Shown piece by piece: positions 41,797-48,935 of a DNA stretch of 64,000 nucleotides. The DNA is from Paraeggerthella hominis (GTDB taxonomy: Bacteria > Actinomycetota > Coriobacteriia > Coriobacteriales > Eggerthellaceae). The stretch is from the NCBI RefSeq assembly GCF_021044775.1, contig NZ_JAJNOQ010000008.1, positions 76,397 through 140,396 on the forward strand, in the 5' to 3' direction. Under the pieces are notes generated by a model. That model worked only from the letters and a program-made list of their open reading frames with translations. It was not told the origin of the DNA and made no database searches. The stretch's first letter is position 1; every line of letters begins with the position of its first letter. The translations under genes and the position numbers were made by a program.

Positions 41797-41999
41797 GCCG
41801 ACACCGCCTCGCGTCGGTGCACGGCTACGGCGGATGCCGGGCATTCTGCTTCGCATGCTCCGCAGCCCACGCAAAGGGTCGCGTTCACGTACGCCCTTGT
41901 TCCGCGCCAGACTGAAACGGCTTCCCGAGGGCAGGCGTGAGCGCATGCGCCGCAGGCGACGCAGGCTTTCTCGGCTACGACCGCTATCTTCTTTGCCAC
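41793..41999 (-). CDS. 2[4Fe-4S] ferredoxin
   Basis: A 68-residue protein with two complete motifs: CVACGACAHACP and CVGCGACEAECP (CxxCxxCxxxCP). It is the first gene of the operon. The GTG start at 41999 has AAAGGA at the correct distance. It overlaps the membrane Fe-S protein gene by 4 bp, so the two are coupled and probably act together. Its expression is likely set by the ArsR-type regulator encoded at the end of the operon. Confidence 0.9.
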   Translation of the reverse strand: MAKKIAVVAEKACVACGACAHACPREAVSVWRGTRAYVNATLCVGCGACEAECPASAVAVHRREAVSA

Positions 42000-42025
42000 C
42001 GTCTTCCTTTCTCTAAATTAGAATA

Positions 42026-42039
42026 TAAGAATATTCTTA
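42026..42039. promoter_or_regulatory. 14-bp perfect palindrome, candidate ArsR operator
   Basis: TAAGAATATTCTTA in an A+T-rich stretch about 30 bp before the ferredoxin start; the AT-rich dyad is typical of ArsR-family operators. Confidence 0.7.
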
Positions 42040-42214
42040 AATAATAAACGAAGAGGGACCGCCGCGCAACCGTGCAATGGCGCGCCCGGCCTCATCAGCG
42101 AAAAAGGCGCATGAAACAGGATGTCAACGACGTTTCGCTATAGAGGGGGCAATGAATAGGGTGCTAAAGCATCCGGGGGTTTCGGCCGCAACGGCGCTGC
42201 CATGGGAATAGCAT

Positions 42215-42254
42215 AGCTTGGGAAGCTCAAGTTCTACCATTGAACCACGCCCGC
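42215..42254 (-). tRNA. truncated tRNA-Gly(CCC), 5' half only
   Basis: Read on the minus strand: acceptor 5' strand GCGGGCG, a D arm with GGTTCAATGGTAGAAC, anticodon stem-loop TGAGC-TTCCCAA-GCT with anticodon CCC; the match stops within the 3' anticodon stem. No T arm or 3' acceptor follows. A promoter fits upstream: GTGACA overlapping the integrase stop codon, a 16-bp spacer and TATACT. It probably marks the end of the integrated element. Confidence 0.7.
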
Positions 42255-42293
42255 AATCAAGCGAATGACAGTATAGCGTATCGCGCAGCTTTG

Positions 42294-43694
42294 TCACCGG
42301 AAATCCTCCTCAAGTCCATGCTTTTCCCTGCCGTTCACGAGTCCCGGGACGAGCCTGCCGACGTACCGGTCCGCGAGCCCCCTCGTGGTGGCTGGGATGA
42401 ACCCGACGTACAGGTCGAGCGTGTAGGACGCGTCGGCGTGCCCGAGAAGCGCCGACACCGTCTTGATGTTCTCGCCCCGGGCGAGGTTGATGGTCGCGAA
42501 CGTGTGTCGGAGGGCGTAGGGCCGCGTGCCGGCGAACCCCGCTTTCCGGACGAACGCGTTCCATCTCTTCTTGAACGAGTTGTAGCTCCAGGGGTTGCCC
42601 GTCTCGCCCAGAAGCGGCGTCGAGCTCCTAAGGACGAGCCCCATCTCGTCGAGCGCGCGCCTCTTCTCCTCGATCCACGCCTCCACGACCGACGCCGTGT
42701 ACCTGTCGAGCGGGACCGTGCGCATCGAGCTGTCCGACTTGGTGTAGTTCTCTATCCTTCCCGCGCGCAGGGCCGCCACGATCCGCATCTGCGCGTCTTC
42801 CCCCTCCTCTGCGGGGACGAAGGTCCCGACGCGCTGGGCGAGCATCTCCTCGGGGCGCATGCCCGTGGAGAACAGGATGAGCACGGCCACCTTGGTCATG
42901 TCGAGGGGGAGGGACGACGCCTCCTCGAGGAACGCCTCTGCCTCGTCCTCCATCAGCGGGTCGATGAGAGGTCTGCCCTTCCTGAAGCCCTTGGAGAGGA
43001 AGCGCTTCTTGGCGACGTTGCGCCCGACGTGCTCGCGATCGACGGCATCGTTGAGGACCTCGCGCACGAACTTGAGCACCTTGGACTGCATCGCCGGCCC
43101 GGCGACGCGTACGGGCGAGAAGGGGGCCCTCCTCTTGAGCCTCCCCTCCTGCCGCAGCCTCTCCCTGTTCTCCTCCTCGCGTCTCCTCTTCTCGAGCGCC
43201 CACTCCTCGGACAGGCGGGGCACCGCGAGCACGCACCGCTCGACGTCCTCGGCGACGAGCTCCTTCAGGGGAATCGACCCTATCGTCGCCTTGGCGTACT
43301 TCAGGTAACGCCTTTCGTTGGCGGTCGACGCGGGGGAGATCACCCCGACTCGGCGCTCGACATACCGCTCCGCGTACTCCCCGAAGGGCATCGCTGCCCA
43401 GGCGGCGGCGTCGAGCGAGCCCCCGCCCCGTGCCTCGAGCGCGAGGTCGAGGACCGCGTTCTTCTCCTCCTCGAACGCGCGGACCTGCCCTTTGAGGTCG
43501 ACCTTCTTGTTGAGGGCGAACACCACGCGGGTGAGTTTCTTCTTCCCGCCGAAATGACGACGGTGCTCCTCGGGGATGCGGATGGTGAGCTCGTAGGCGG
43601 TGGTGCGCGAATCCTTGCGCTTTCGCCGCGGCGTGCCGCGCCTCGCGGCCGCCTCGTCGAGGTTGTATGGTTTGTCGCAGTGAAGCAGCTGCAT
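42294..43694 (-). CDS. tyrosine recombinase / integrase
   Basis: A 466-residue protein: an Arg/Lys-rich N-terminus with an AP2-like arm-binding region, a core-binding SAM-like domain (about 100-240) interrupted by a long Glu/Arg-rich helical insert, and the catalytic domain (about 255-455). Catalytic residues visible: Arg in STGMRPEEML, the RHTFAT box (ALRHTFATI, where the first box-II His is replaced by Tyr), His in LLGHADAS and the nucleophile Tyr in LDLYVG. It should catalyse integration and excision of the element. The stop codon overlaps the promoter of the tRNA fragment. There is no clear Shine-Dalgarno at 43694, so the true start could differ. Confidence 0.9.
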   Translation of the reverse strand: MQLLHCDKPYNLDEAAARRGTPRRKRKDSRTTAYELTIRIPEEHRRHFGGKKKLTRVVFALNKKVDLKGQVRAFEEEKNAVLDLALEARGGGSLDAAAWAAMPFGEYAERYVERRVGVISPASTANERRYLKYAKATIGSIPLKELVAEDVERCVLAVPRLSEEWALEKRRREEENRERLRQEGRLKRRAPFSPVRVAGPAMQSKVLKFVREVLNDAVDREHVGRNVAKKRFLSKGFRKGRPLIDPLMEDEAEAFLEEASSLPLDMTKVAVLILFSTGMRPEEMLAQRVGTFVPAEEGEDAQMRIVAALRAGRIENYTKSDSSMRTVPLDRYTASVVEAWIEEKRRALDEMGLVLRSSTPLLGETGNPWSYNSFKKRWNAFVRKAGFAGTRPYALRHTFATINLARGENIKTVSALLGHADASYTLDLYVGFIPATTRGLADRYVGRLVPGLVNGREKHGLEEDFR

Positions 43695-43707
43695 GGGTTG
43701 TCGTTCG

Positions 43708-43986
43708 TCAAGCGGACTGCAGGCCCTCGCGGCCCTCGTCCTTATACAGGTAGTTCAGCAGGGCGAGCTTCGGCACGAGCCACTTCTTGCCGACGCGGCA
43801 GCCCTTGAGCTCACCGCGGGCGAGGAGGCGGCGCACCTCCTGGCTGGTGGCGCAGGTGAACTCCGCGACCTGGGCGGAGGTCATCATGTACGGGTAGTCC
43901 TCCAGCATGAAGAGGTAGAGCCCGTCCGGGTCGGCGGCGCGCAGTCGCTCCACGTCTATGCCGACCTCGCCGTGGATGTCGTTCAT
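43708..43986 (-). CDS. excisionase-like helix-turn-helix protein
   Basis: A 92-residue protein with a MerR/Xis-type DNA-binding fold: MMTSAQVAEFTCATSQEVRRLLARGELKGCRVGKKWLVPK (about residues 33-73) matches the 'helix-turn-helix domain 17' pattern (tSxxVAxxLxvsxxtVxrLlrxGxLxaxrvGrxwrip). It ends 14 bp upstream of the integrase start on the same strand, the usual xis-int order, and probably directs excision. GAAGGAGA before the ATG at 43986 sets the start; the longer frame is not supported. Confidence 0.8.
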   Translation of the reverse strand: MNDIHGEVGIDVERLRAADPDGLYLFMLEDYPYMMTSAQVAEFTCATSQEVRRLLARGELKGCRVGKKWLVPKLALLNYLYKDEGREGLQSA

Positions 43987-44519
43987 TTCGCTCTCCTTCT
44001 CTCGTTTCGGTCCCAATCGGGATGATGACCCGTTTCCAGCATGGCGCAACCCTGCAGGCGGCCCATCTGCACCGTTGCGCCAGGGTGCGGCGTGGAGTAT
44101 GGACCACCGGTTTCTCGGCGCGCGCCTCATTTCTCGACAGCGTACACACATTGTTCGCGTTCGGCGCCGCAGACCCCTTTTCTCAGGATTTTTGTTCCGA
44201 ATTGAGATACAGACGATCAGAGGCTATCCTGCTCATCAGGATGCTTGCATACTTTGATGGTGCGAGTTGCGGACATGCAAGAGCTACGCGTTTGGTTCGT
44301 TTTCAGCGGTGTTGGAAGTATCGGCTCAATGAAAAGCCAAGTCGACATTTTCGTAGACCGAGGTTTAGAAATGGCTTTTCTCGCTTGCACAGACATGGTG
44401 CATAAAAGCGTTTTGCTTGGGAATTCTAACGAAATAAATAACCACATAACGTAAATGCAGCCATAGATACAAAAGGAATCGAATGGCCAGAGAGGACTGC
44501 GCCTACCGATGGTCGATTC
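43987..44519. other. gene-free stretch before the macrolide-resistance cassette
   Basis: More A+T-rich than its surroundings. Short open frames on both strands near 44217-44454 lack ribosome-binding sites and family resemblance. An ATCCTG-CTCAT-CAGGAT hairpin lies near 44225-44241. Nothing else is recognised. Confidence 0.5.
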
Positions 44520-44658
44520 TTGACAGGCAAACTCAAGCCTCGTTAATATTACATGGTTTGCCAGACCGAATTAACAAAGGAGGGGTGTCGTGGTTGGTCT
44601 TTTCCGCACGTGGATGAGCGCCTAGAAAGCGGCGCTGTTGTGGCGTCGCGCTGTTTTT
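44520..44658 (+). promoter_or_regulatory. promoter, leader and attenuator upstream of mef
   Basis: TTGACA (44520-44525), an 18-bp spacer and TAATAT (44544-44549) form a good promoter. The transcript would carry AAAGGAGGGG and an 11-codon leader frame (44590-44625), then a stem-loop (about 44628-44652, AGCG...CGCT with inner pairs) and TTTTT at 44654-44658. The order leader peptide - intrinsic terminator - resistance gene is that of drug-induced transcription attenuation. Confidence 0.6.
44590..44625 (+). CDS. putative leader peptide of mef (11 residues)
   Basis: GTG GTT GGT CTT TTC CGC ACG TGG ... TAG, encoding MVGLFRTWMSA. The strongest ribosome-binding site of the cassette (AAAGGAGGGG) lies 4 nt before it, and the stop codon lies at the foot of the attenuator stem. 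The sequence does not match the known stalling motifs of erm or mef leaders. That ribosome stalling here controls mef is inferred from the layout. Confidence 0.5.
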   Translation: MVGLFRTWMSA

Positions 44659-44688
44659 CTGCACGCCATTTCACGATTGGACATAACC

Positions 44689-45975
44689 ATGATATTTGAA
44701 ACCTCTCGGGGCAGGTCTGCTCTGCTGTGCCATTCATGGCAATTCAAGCTTTGTTTCGTATGGGGCGGGGAGCTCGTTTCGACATTGACGAGTTCGATTC
44801 TCCAGATGGGTCTTATTTGGCATCTCGCCCTCACGACAGGGTCGTCTTCTCTCCTCTCCTTAGCATCGCTGGCAGGCTTTCTGCCGATTGCTTTGTTCGG
44901 AATCCTTGCGGGCGCCGTTGTCGACAGACTGCCTTTGAAACGTGTCCTCATCGGCGCCGACCTCTTCATTGCCGCGGTGGGTGCCGCCTTGGCGATTGCC
45001 TCGTTGGCCGGCAGCTTACCTGCATGGCTAATTCTCATCGCCTTGTTTCTCCGTGCAGTTGGTACTTCGTTCTACACGCCAGCCTCCCAATCTCTCACGC
45101 CCCATCTCGCCCCACCGGAGCATCTCGTTCGCCTATCGGGGGTGACTCAGGCGATTCAGTCCGGCGGATACATTCTTGGCGCCGCGCTTGCAGCAGTGAT
45201 TTATCCCGTGGCGGGCATTACCGCTATGATTGTCCTCGACGTGCTGGGAGCGCTTTTCGCTTCTTTAGCCGTCCTCGCCGCACAGATAGACGCAGGGGGC
45301 CTCGACGAAGCCGACCGCAGCTTGTCCTTTTCCAATAAGGTTCGAGAGCTCTTCTCTGAGATTTCGGACGGCTACAAGCTGATTAGGGGGTACAGGGGGC
45401 TGTTCGCCCTTCTTTGGTGCGGGTTCGTCTTCGCTTTCGCGTTCTCTCCGCTCGCGGCATTGTTCCCAATAATGACCTTGGGGCATTTTGGCGGTAGCAC
45501 GGGGGATGCCGCTTTGGTGGAAATCCTTTTTTCTGCAGGCATGCTGGCTGGGTCCGGTATCTTGGCGGTTACGGGAGGGTTCCGCAATAGGTCGTTCACC
45601 ATGGTCGCCGCGATTGCCGGCTTCGGCATTGCCGCAATCGTATCCGGATCGCTCGGCCCGTCATTGTTCGCTGCTTTCCTGCCGGTGAGCTTTCTTATGG
45701 GCGCATGCTCCCCGTTGTACGCGGGAACCCAGACTGCCCTTATGCAGGAGCAGATACCTCCTGAGTACCTAGGCCGCGTTTTCGGCCTCTACGGAACCAT
45801 CATGGCTTGGGCCATGCCCATGGGCCTCGCAGCTCCCTCCGTTTTTGCGGATCTGCTTGGAGCTCCGTTATGGTTCGTCGGCTCTGGAGCGACCATGGTA
45901 CTGCTTGCGATGGCTATGCTGCTTGCTCCGAGCGTCCGAAGCGCGGGGAAAAGAGATACCGGGCAGATTCAATAG
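44689..45975 (+). CDS. mef: Mef-type macrolide efflux MFS transporter
   Basis: A 428-residue protein with 12 membrane segments that aligns by eye along its length with Mef(A)/Mef(E): VSTLTSSILQMGLIWHL for VSLITSAILQMAIIFYL, SLASLAGFLPIALFG for SMASLVGFLPYAIFG, then VDRLPLKRVLIGADLFIAA and near the end QEQIPPEYLGRVFGLYG for QEKIKPEYLGRVFSLIG. Mef proteins export 14- and 15-membered macrolides by proton antiport. It is clearly diverged from the streptococcal protein. It is followed after 262 bp by an msr(D)-like gene, the classic pair. The ATG at 44689 has only a weak ribosome site; the codon use is less GC-rich than in the conjugation genes, a sign of separate acquisition. Confidence 0.85.
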   Translation: MIFETSRGRSALLCHSWQFKLCFVWGGELVSTLTSSILQMGLIWHLALTTGSSSLLSLASLAGFLPIALFGILAGAVVDRLPLKRVLIGADLFIAAVGAALAIASLAGSLPAWLILIALFLRAVGTSFYTPASQSLTPHLAPPEHLVRLSGVTQAIQSGGYILGAALAAVIYPVAGITAMIVLDVLGALFASLAVLAAQIDAGGLDEADRSLSFSNKVRELFSEISDGYKLIRGYRGLFALLWCGFVFAFAFSPLAALFPIMTLGHFGGSTGDAALVEILFSAGMLAGSGILAVTGGFRNRSFTMVAAIAGFGIAAIVSGSLGPSLFAAFLPVSFLMGACSPLYAGTQTALMQEQIPPEYLGRVFGLYGTIMAWAMPMGLAAPSVFADLLGAPLWFVGSGATMVLLAMAMLLAPSVRSAGKRDTGQIQ

Positions 45976-46237
45976 CCCAAGTATTCGAAAAAAAAGAGGC
46001 AGCAGCCATCGGTTCAAGCGTCAGCCTTCAAGCCCTTGCGACGACGAGGTATTGCACTGACATCCCACATCGCGCTCCTTATTCGTCGCCAACTATCATT
46101 TTCGGATTTGCCGGCTTGCGCAAGGTCAAAACGCTCGCGCCGGCAATTGGGCAAAGGCGAAAAATCGACGTGAGCAATCTTTTTTGGCATGGCTGCGTTT
46201 CCAGTAAAACGCTAATACACAAAAGGCGGTTCAACCT

Positions 46238-47707
46238 ATGGAACTCATAGTCAAAGCTAAAGACATCTTTTTGGAATATGCCGGCCGCGATATCCTAGAT
46301 ATCGAAGAGTTGGAAATCTACTCCTACGATCGCATCGGCTTGGTGGGAGACAATGGCGCAGGCAAAACCAGCCTGCTTAAAATTCTGAGCGGCAATCTTA
46401 CCATTGCGGACGCCGACGTCAGGCGTTTCGGCAGCATTGCCCTCATCGGCCAACTCGATGAACTCGACCTTGATGCGGCTCAGGGCAGTGGTGAGATGCT
46501 CTCCCGTCTCAACGTCGCCGGAGTGGCGCAGGAGACGATGAGCGGCGGAGAGGAGACACGCGCCAAGATTGCCTCTGCGCTCTCCCAGCATGCAAGCGCG
46601 ATCTTTGCTGATGAGCCTACGAGCCACCTCGACCAAGACGGCATCAGCCTTCTCGTCGGACAACTCAAGGCATTTGATGGAGCCCTGCTCATTGTGAGCC
46701 ATGACCGTTATTTTCTCGATCAGGTAGTGGACAAGATCTGGGAGCTCAAAGACGGCGGTATTTCCGAATTCTGGGGTGACTACTCCGACTATCTGCGACA
46801 GAAAGAAGAAGAACGCAAAGTTCAGGCGGCTCGATACGAAGAGGCGATGCGCGAGCGCGAGCGCCTTGAAGCCGCCATCGAAAAACAACGGAAAAAAGCA
46901 CGGCAGGTCGACGCCAAGCAGAAGGGCGCAAAGAAAAGCAACGAGAATGCAGGTCGATTGGGACATCAGAAAGCAACCGGCACCAAACAGAAGAGGATGT
47001 ACCAGGCGGCTAAGAACATGGAGAAGCGCCTCGAAGCGCTCGAAGGGATTGAGGCCCCTGACAGCATTCGCACCGTGCGGTTCCGCCAGAGCAAGGCCCT
47101 GGAACTGCATAGTAAATTTCCCATCTCGGCAGACGATTTCAGCTTGAGCTTCGGCAACTGCATGCTCTATGACCACGCGAAATTCGAGATACCGCTCGGT
47201 GCTAAAGTGGCCATCACCGGTGGCAACGGTACAGGAAAGACCAGCCTGCTGAAGGCAATCGCTCGACGCGCCGACGGTATCAACATCTCTCCCAAGGCGG
47301 AGATCGGTTACTTCGAGCAAACAGGCTACAAGTTCGACGCCCGTCAGTCTGCGATCTCGTTCATGCAGGATGGTTGCGAGTACAGCATGACCGAAATCCG
47401 AAGCATCCTCGCCTCTATGGGAATCGGACCGCGTGACCTGGCAAAGGACGTTGGCGTTCTCTCGGGAGGCGAAGTCATCAAGCTGCTGCTCGCGAAGATG
47501 CTGCTGGGCAGATACAACATCTTGCTCATGGACGAGCCTGGAAATTACCTGGACATCAAGAGCGCCGAAGCCCTCGAGCAGATGATGAGCGCCTATGCCG
47601 GAACGATAGTGTTCGTCTCCCACGATAAGAGGCTGGTCGAGAACGTCGCAGACATTATTTACGAAATAAAGGACACCAAGCTAGTCAAAATCTTTCAGCG
47701 CGAATAA
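46238..47707 (+). CDS. msrD: Msr(D)/Mel-type ABC-F ribosome protection protein
   Basis: A 489-residue soluble ABC-F protein with two ATPase domains: Walker A GDNGAGKTS (37-45) and GGNGTGKTS, signatures MSGGEETR and LSGGEVIK, Walker B FADEPTSHLD and LMDEPGNYLD. Long stretches match Msr(D): ISHDRYFLD-like VSHDRYFLDQVVDKIWELKD, YWGNYSDYLRQKEEERK-like FWGDYSDYLRQKEEERK, RFRQSKALELH, ASMGIGPRD and KMLLGRYNILLMDEP. The linker between the domains is Lys/Glu-rich. ABC-F proteins of this group bind the ribosomal E site and dislodge macrolides. AAAGGCGG precedes the ATG; a terminator follows. Confidence 0.9.
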   Translation: MELIVKAKDIFLEYAGRDILDIEELEIYSYDRIGLVGDNGAGKTSLLKILSGNLTIADADVRRFGSIALIGQLDELDLDAAQGSGEMLSRLNVAGVAQETMSGGEETRAKIASALSQHASAIFADEPTSHLDQDGISLLVGQLKAFDGALLIVSHDRYFLDQVVDKIWELKDGGISEFWGDYSDYLRQKEEERKVQAARYEEAMRERERLEAAIEKQRKKARQVDAKQKGAKKSNENAGRLGHQKATGTKQKRMYQAAKNMEKRLEALEGIEAPDSIRTVRFRQSKALELHSKFPISADDFSLSFGNCMLYDHAKFEIPLGAKVAITGGNGTGKTSLLKAIARRADGINISPKAEIGYFEQTGYKFDARQSAISFMQDGCEYSMTEIRSILASMGIGPRDLAKDVGVLSGGEVIKLLLAKMLLGRYNILLMDEPGNYLDIKSAEALEQMMSAYAGTIVFVSHDKRLVENVADIIYEIKDTKLVKIFQRE

Positions 47708-47743
47708 CCCTAAATGAGCAGGATATATTCCCAGAATGGAGAC

Positions 47744-47768
47744 AAAAGGCCTCGAAACAGGCCTTTTT
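47744..47768 (+). terminator. terminator of the mef-msr(D) cassette
   Basis: AAAAGGCCT pairs with AGGCCTTTT (47744-47752 with 47759-47767) over a 6-nt loop, followed by T residues. Confidence 0.85.
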
Positions 47769-47871
47769 CTCCGCGATGCATAGGTCAATTGATAAGGTTC
47801 ACAGAAATTCGGAAGAATTGGCAATCCGAGTTTTCCGAGACACGAAAGAAATTTTCAGAGCGGGGAAGCGG

Positions 47872-48162
47872 ATGAACCAGGCCAATCTCATAGTCGCAAG
47901 GATAGAGCGGGCGCGACAGGACCGCGGCATCAGCGTGGCCGAACTCGCCCGCCGAATCAATGTGGACAGAAAGCGCCTCTGGTACGTCCTCAACGGGCAG
48001 CGCTCTATGCACGTCGACGAGTTCGTCCGCCTCTGCGCGGTCATGGACATGAGCCTCGCCTGCTTCCTCACGAAGGAGCAGGCGAGCGACCTGGCCGAAA
48101 CACGCAGGAGGATGGCGGAGGACTACGGGCCGGCGAGCCATGCGGGCCCTTTCCGATTCTAG
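47872..48162 (+). CDS. XRE-family helix-turn-helix regulator
   Basis: A 96-residue protein with a Cro/C1-type helix-turn-helix at about residues 8-62: IERARQDRGISVAELARRIN followed by RLWYVLNGQRSMHVDEFVRLC. The C-terminal 30 residues are charged and unstructured. The ATG at 47872 is used here; an in-frame upstream extension to 47776 exists but has no ribosome site. It is the first gene after the resistance cassette and lies upstream of the conjugation block, the usual site of an element regulator; control of transfer genes is inferred. Confidence 0.75.
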   Translation: MNQANLIVARIERARQDRGISVAELARRINVDRKRLWYVLNGQRSMHVDEFVRLCAVMDMSLACFLTKEQASDLAETRRRMAEDYGPASHAGPFRF

Positions 48163-48176
48163 CGAGGAGGTGCCGC

Positions 48177-48308
48177 ATGGACCGCGCTGCCAGGCATACC
48201 GCCCAGACCGCCGCCCTCTCGGCACTCATAGCCCTGCCCTGCATTTTCGCGCCATCGGCCTTCCCACCGCCTTCGCCATGCCCGAGGCATGGCGAGCAAT
48301 CTGTTTGA
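48177..48308 (+). CDS. small hydrophobic protein (43 residues)
   Basis: ATG at 48177 with GAGGAGG upstream. The product has a hydrophobic middle (ALSALIALPCIFAPSAFPPP) that could be a membrane segment or signal peptide and a short polar end. It lies between the XRE regulator and the PcfB-like gene on the same strand. I recognise no family; its small size limits confidence, but the ribosome site is good. Confidence 0.45.
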   Translation: MDRAARHTAQTAALSALIALPCIFAPSAFPPPSPCPRHGEQSV

Positions 48309-48353
48309 GGAAGCGGGAGGCGCGACCTTCCGCCGATGCGGAAGGGGCCGAGA

Positions 48354-48935
48354 ATGGCGAGCGATTACGGCGACGACGCCGGAGAGAAGATGATAGAGGA
48401 CTTCGCGCGCTTCGGGGAGCGCATGGGCGAGAGGGCGATGTACGACCGTGCGAGGCGGATGCGGAGCGCGTTCGAGAACGCCACGGCCGCGACGCGCGGA
48501 GCCGCGGGGGAAGGCGATGCCCGCGAGAAGCCCGCCGAATGGGCGAAGCTCGACATGGCCGAGTTTCAGGAGATCGAGGACTATGCCGGCATCAAGGGGA
48601 TCATCGAGGCGAAGCTCAGGGCGCACGCCGTCGACTCGGCGTGGTTCGTCGAGCCCGCCACGGGTAGGGAGCACCTTCTGTTCCGCGTCGCGGACGCCAG
48701 GGAAGTGTGGCTCTCGTTCGACGAGCTCTCGCGCGAGACCGACGCGGCGTGCGAGCGCGCGGCTGCGGAACTCGCCAAGCGGGAAGCCCGCGAGGCCGCC
48801 GGGGCACGGGACGAGCGTCCGCTCGAGGCGCGCGCTGGGCAAGCCCGCGCGGCGGCGTCGGCCCTCGAGGCAGAGGGCGCCACCACGCGCGCTGCAACGC
48901 GAGGACCCCGCATGCAGGAGGTGCGGGCGAGATGA
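48354..48935 (+). CDS. conserved conjugation-block protein, possibly PcfB/DUF3801-like
   Basis: A 193-residue, highly charged protein without membrane segments. Its central part (about 60-125: AEFQEIEDYAGIKGIIEAKL...FRVADAREVWLSFDEL) recalls the PcfB/DUF3801 fold that precedes the coupling protein in Gram-positive conjugative elements, and its position directly before VirD4/TraG (4-bp ATGA overlap) fits. The C-terminus is an Ala/Arg/Glu-rich helix. Sequence resemblance alone is weak, so the assignment leans on gene order. The start at 48354 follows GAAGGGG. Confidence 0.5.
   Translation: MASDYGDDAGEKMIEDFARFGERMGERAMYDRARRMRSAFENATAATRGAAGEGDAREKPAEWAKLDMAEFQEIEDYAGIKGIIEAKLRAHAVDSAWFVEPATGREHLLFRVADAREVWLSFDELSRETDAACERAAAELAKREAREAAGARDERPLEARAGQARAAASALEAEGATTRAATRGPRMQEVRAR

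Noticed and set aside
42040..42214. 3' half of the tRNA-Gly to the left of the 5' half
   Set aside because: No T-arm (GGTTCGA-type) or matching 3' acceptor sequence was found in this stretch.
44217..44454. Short open frames on both strands before the macrolide-resistance cassette
   Set aside because: No ribosome-binding site, no family similarity, and mutually overlapping.
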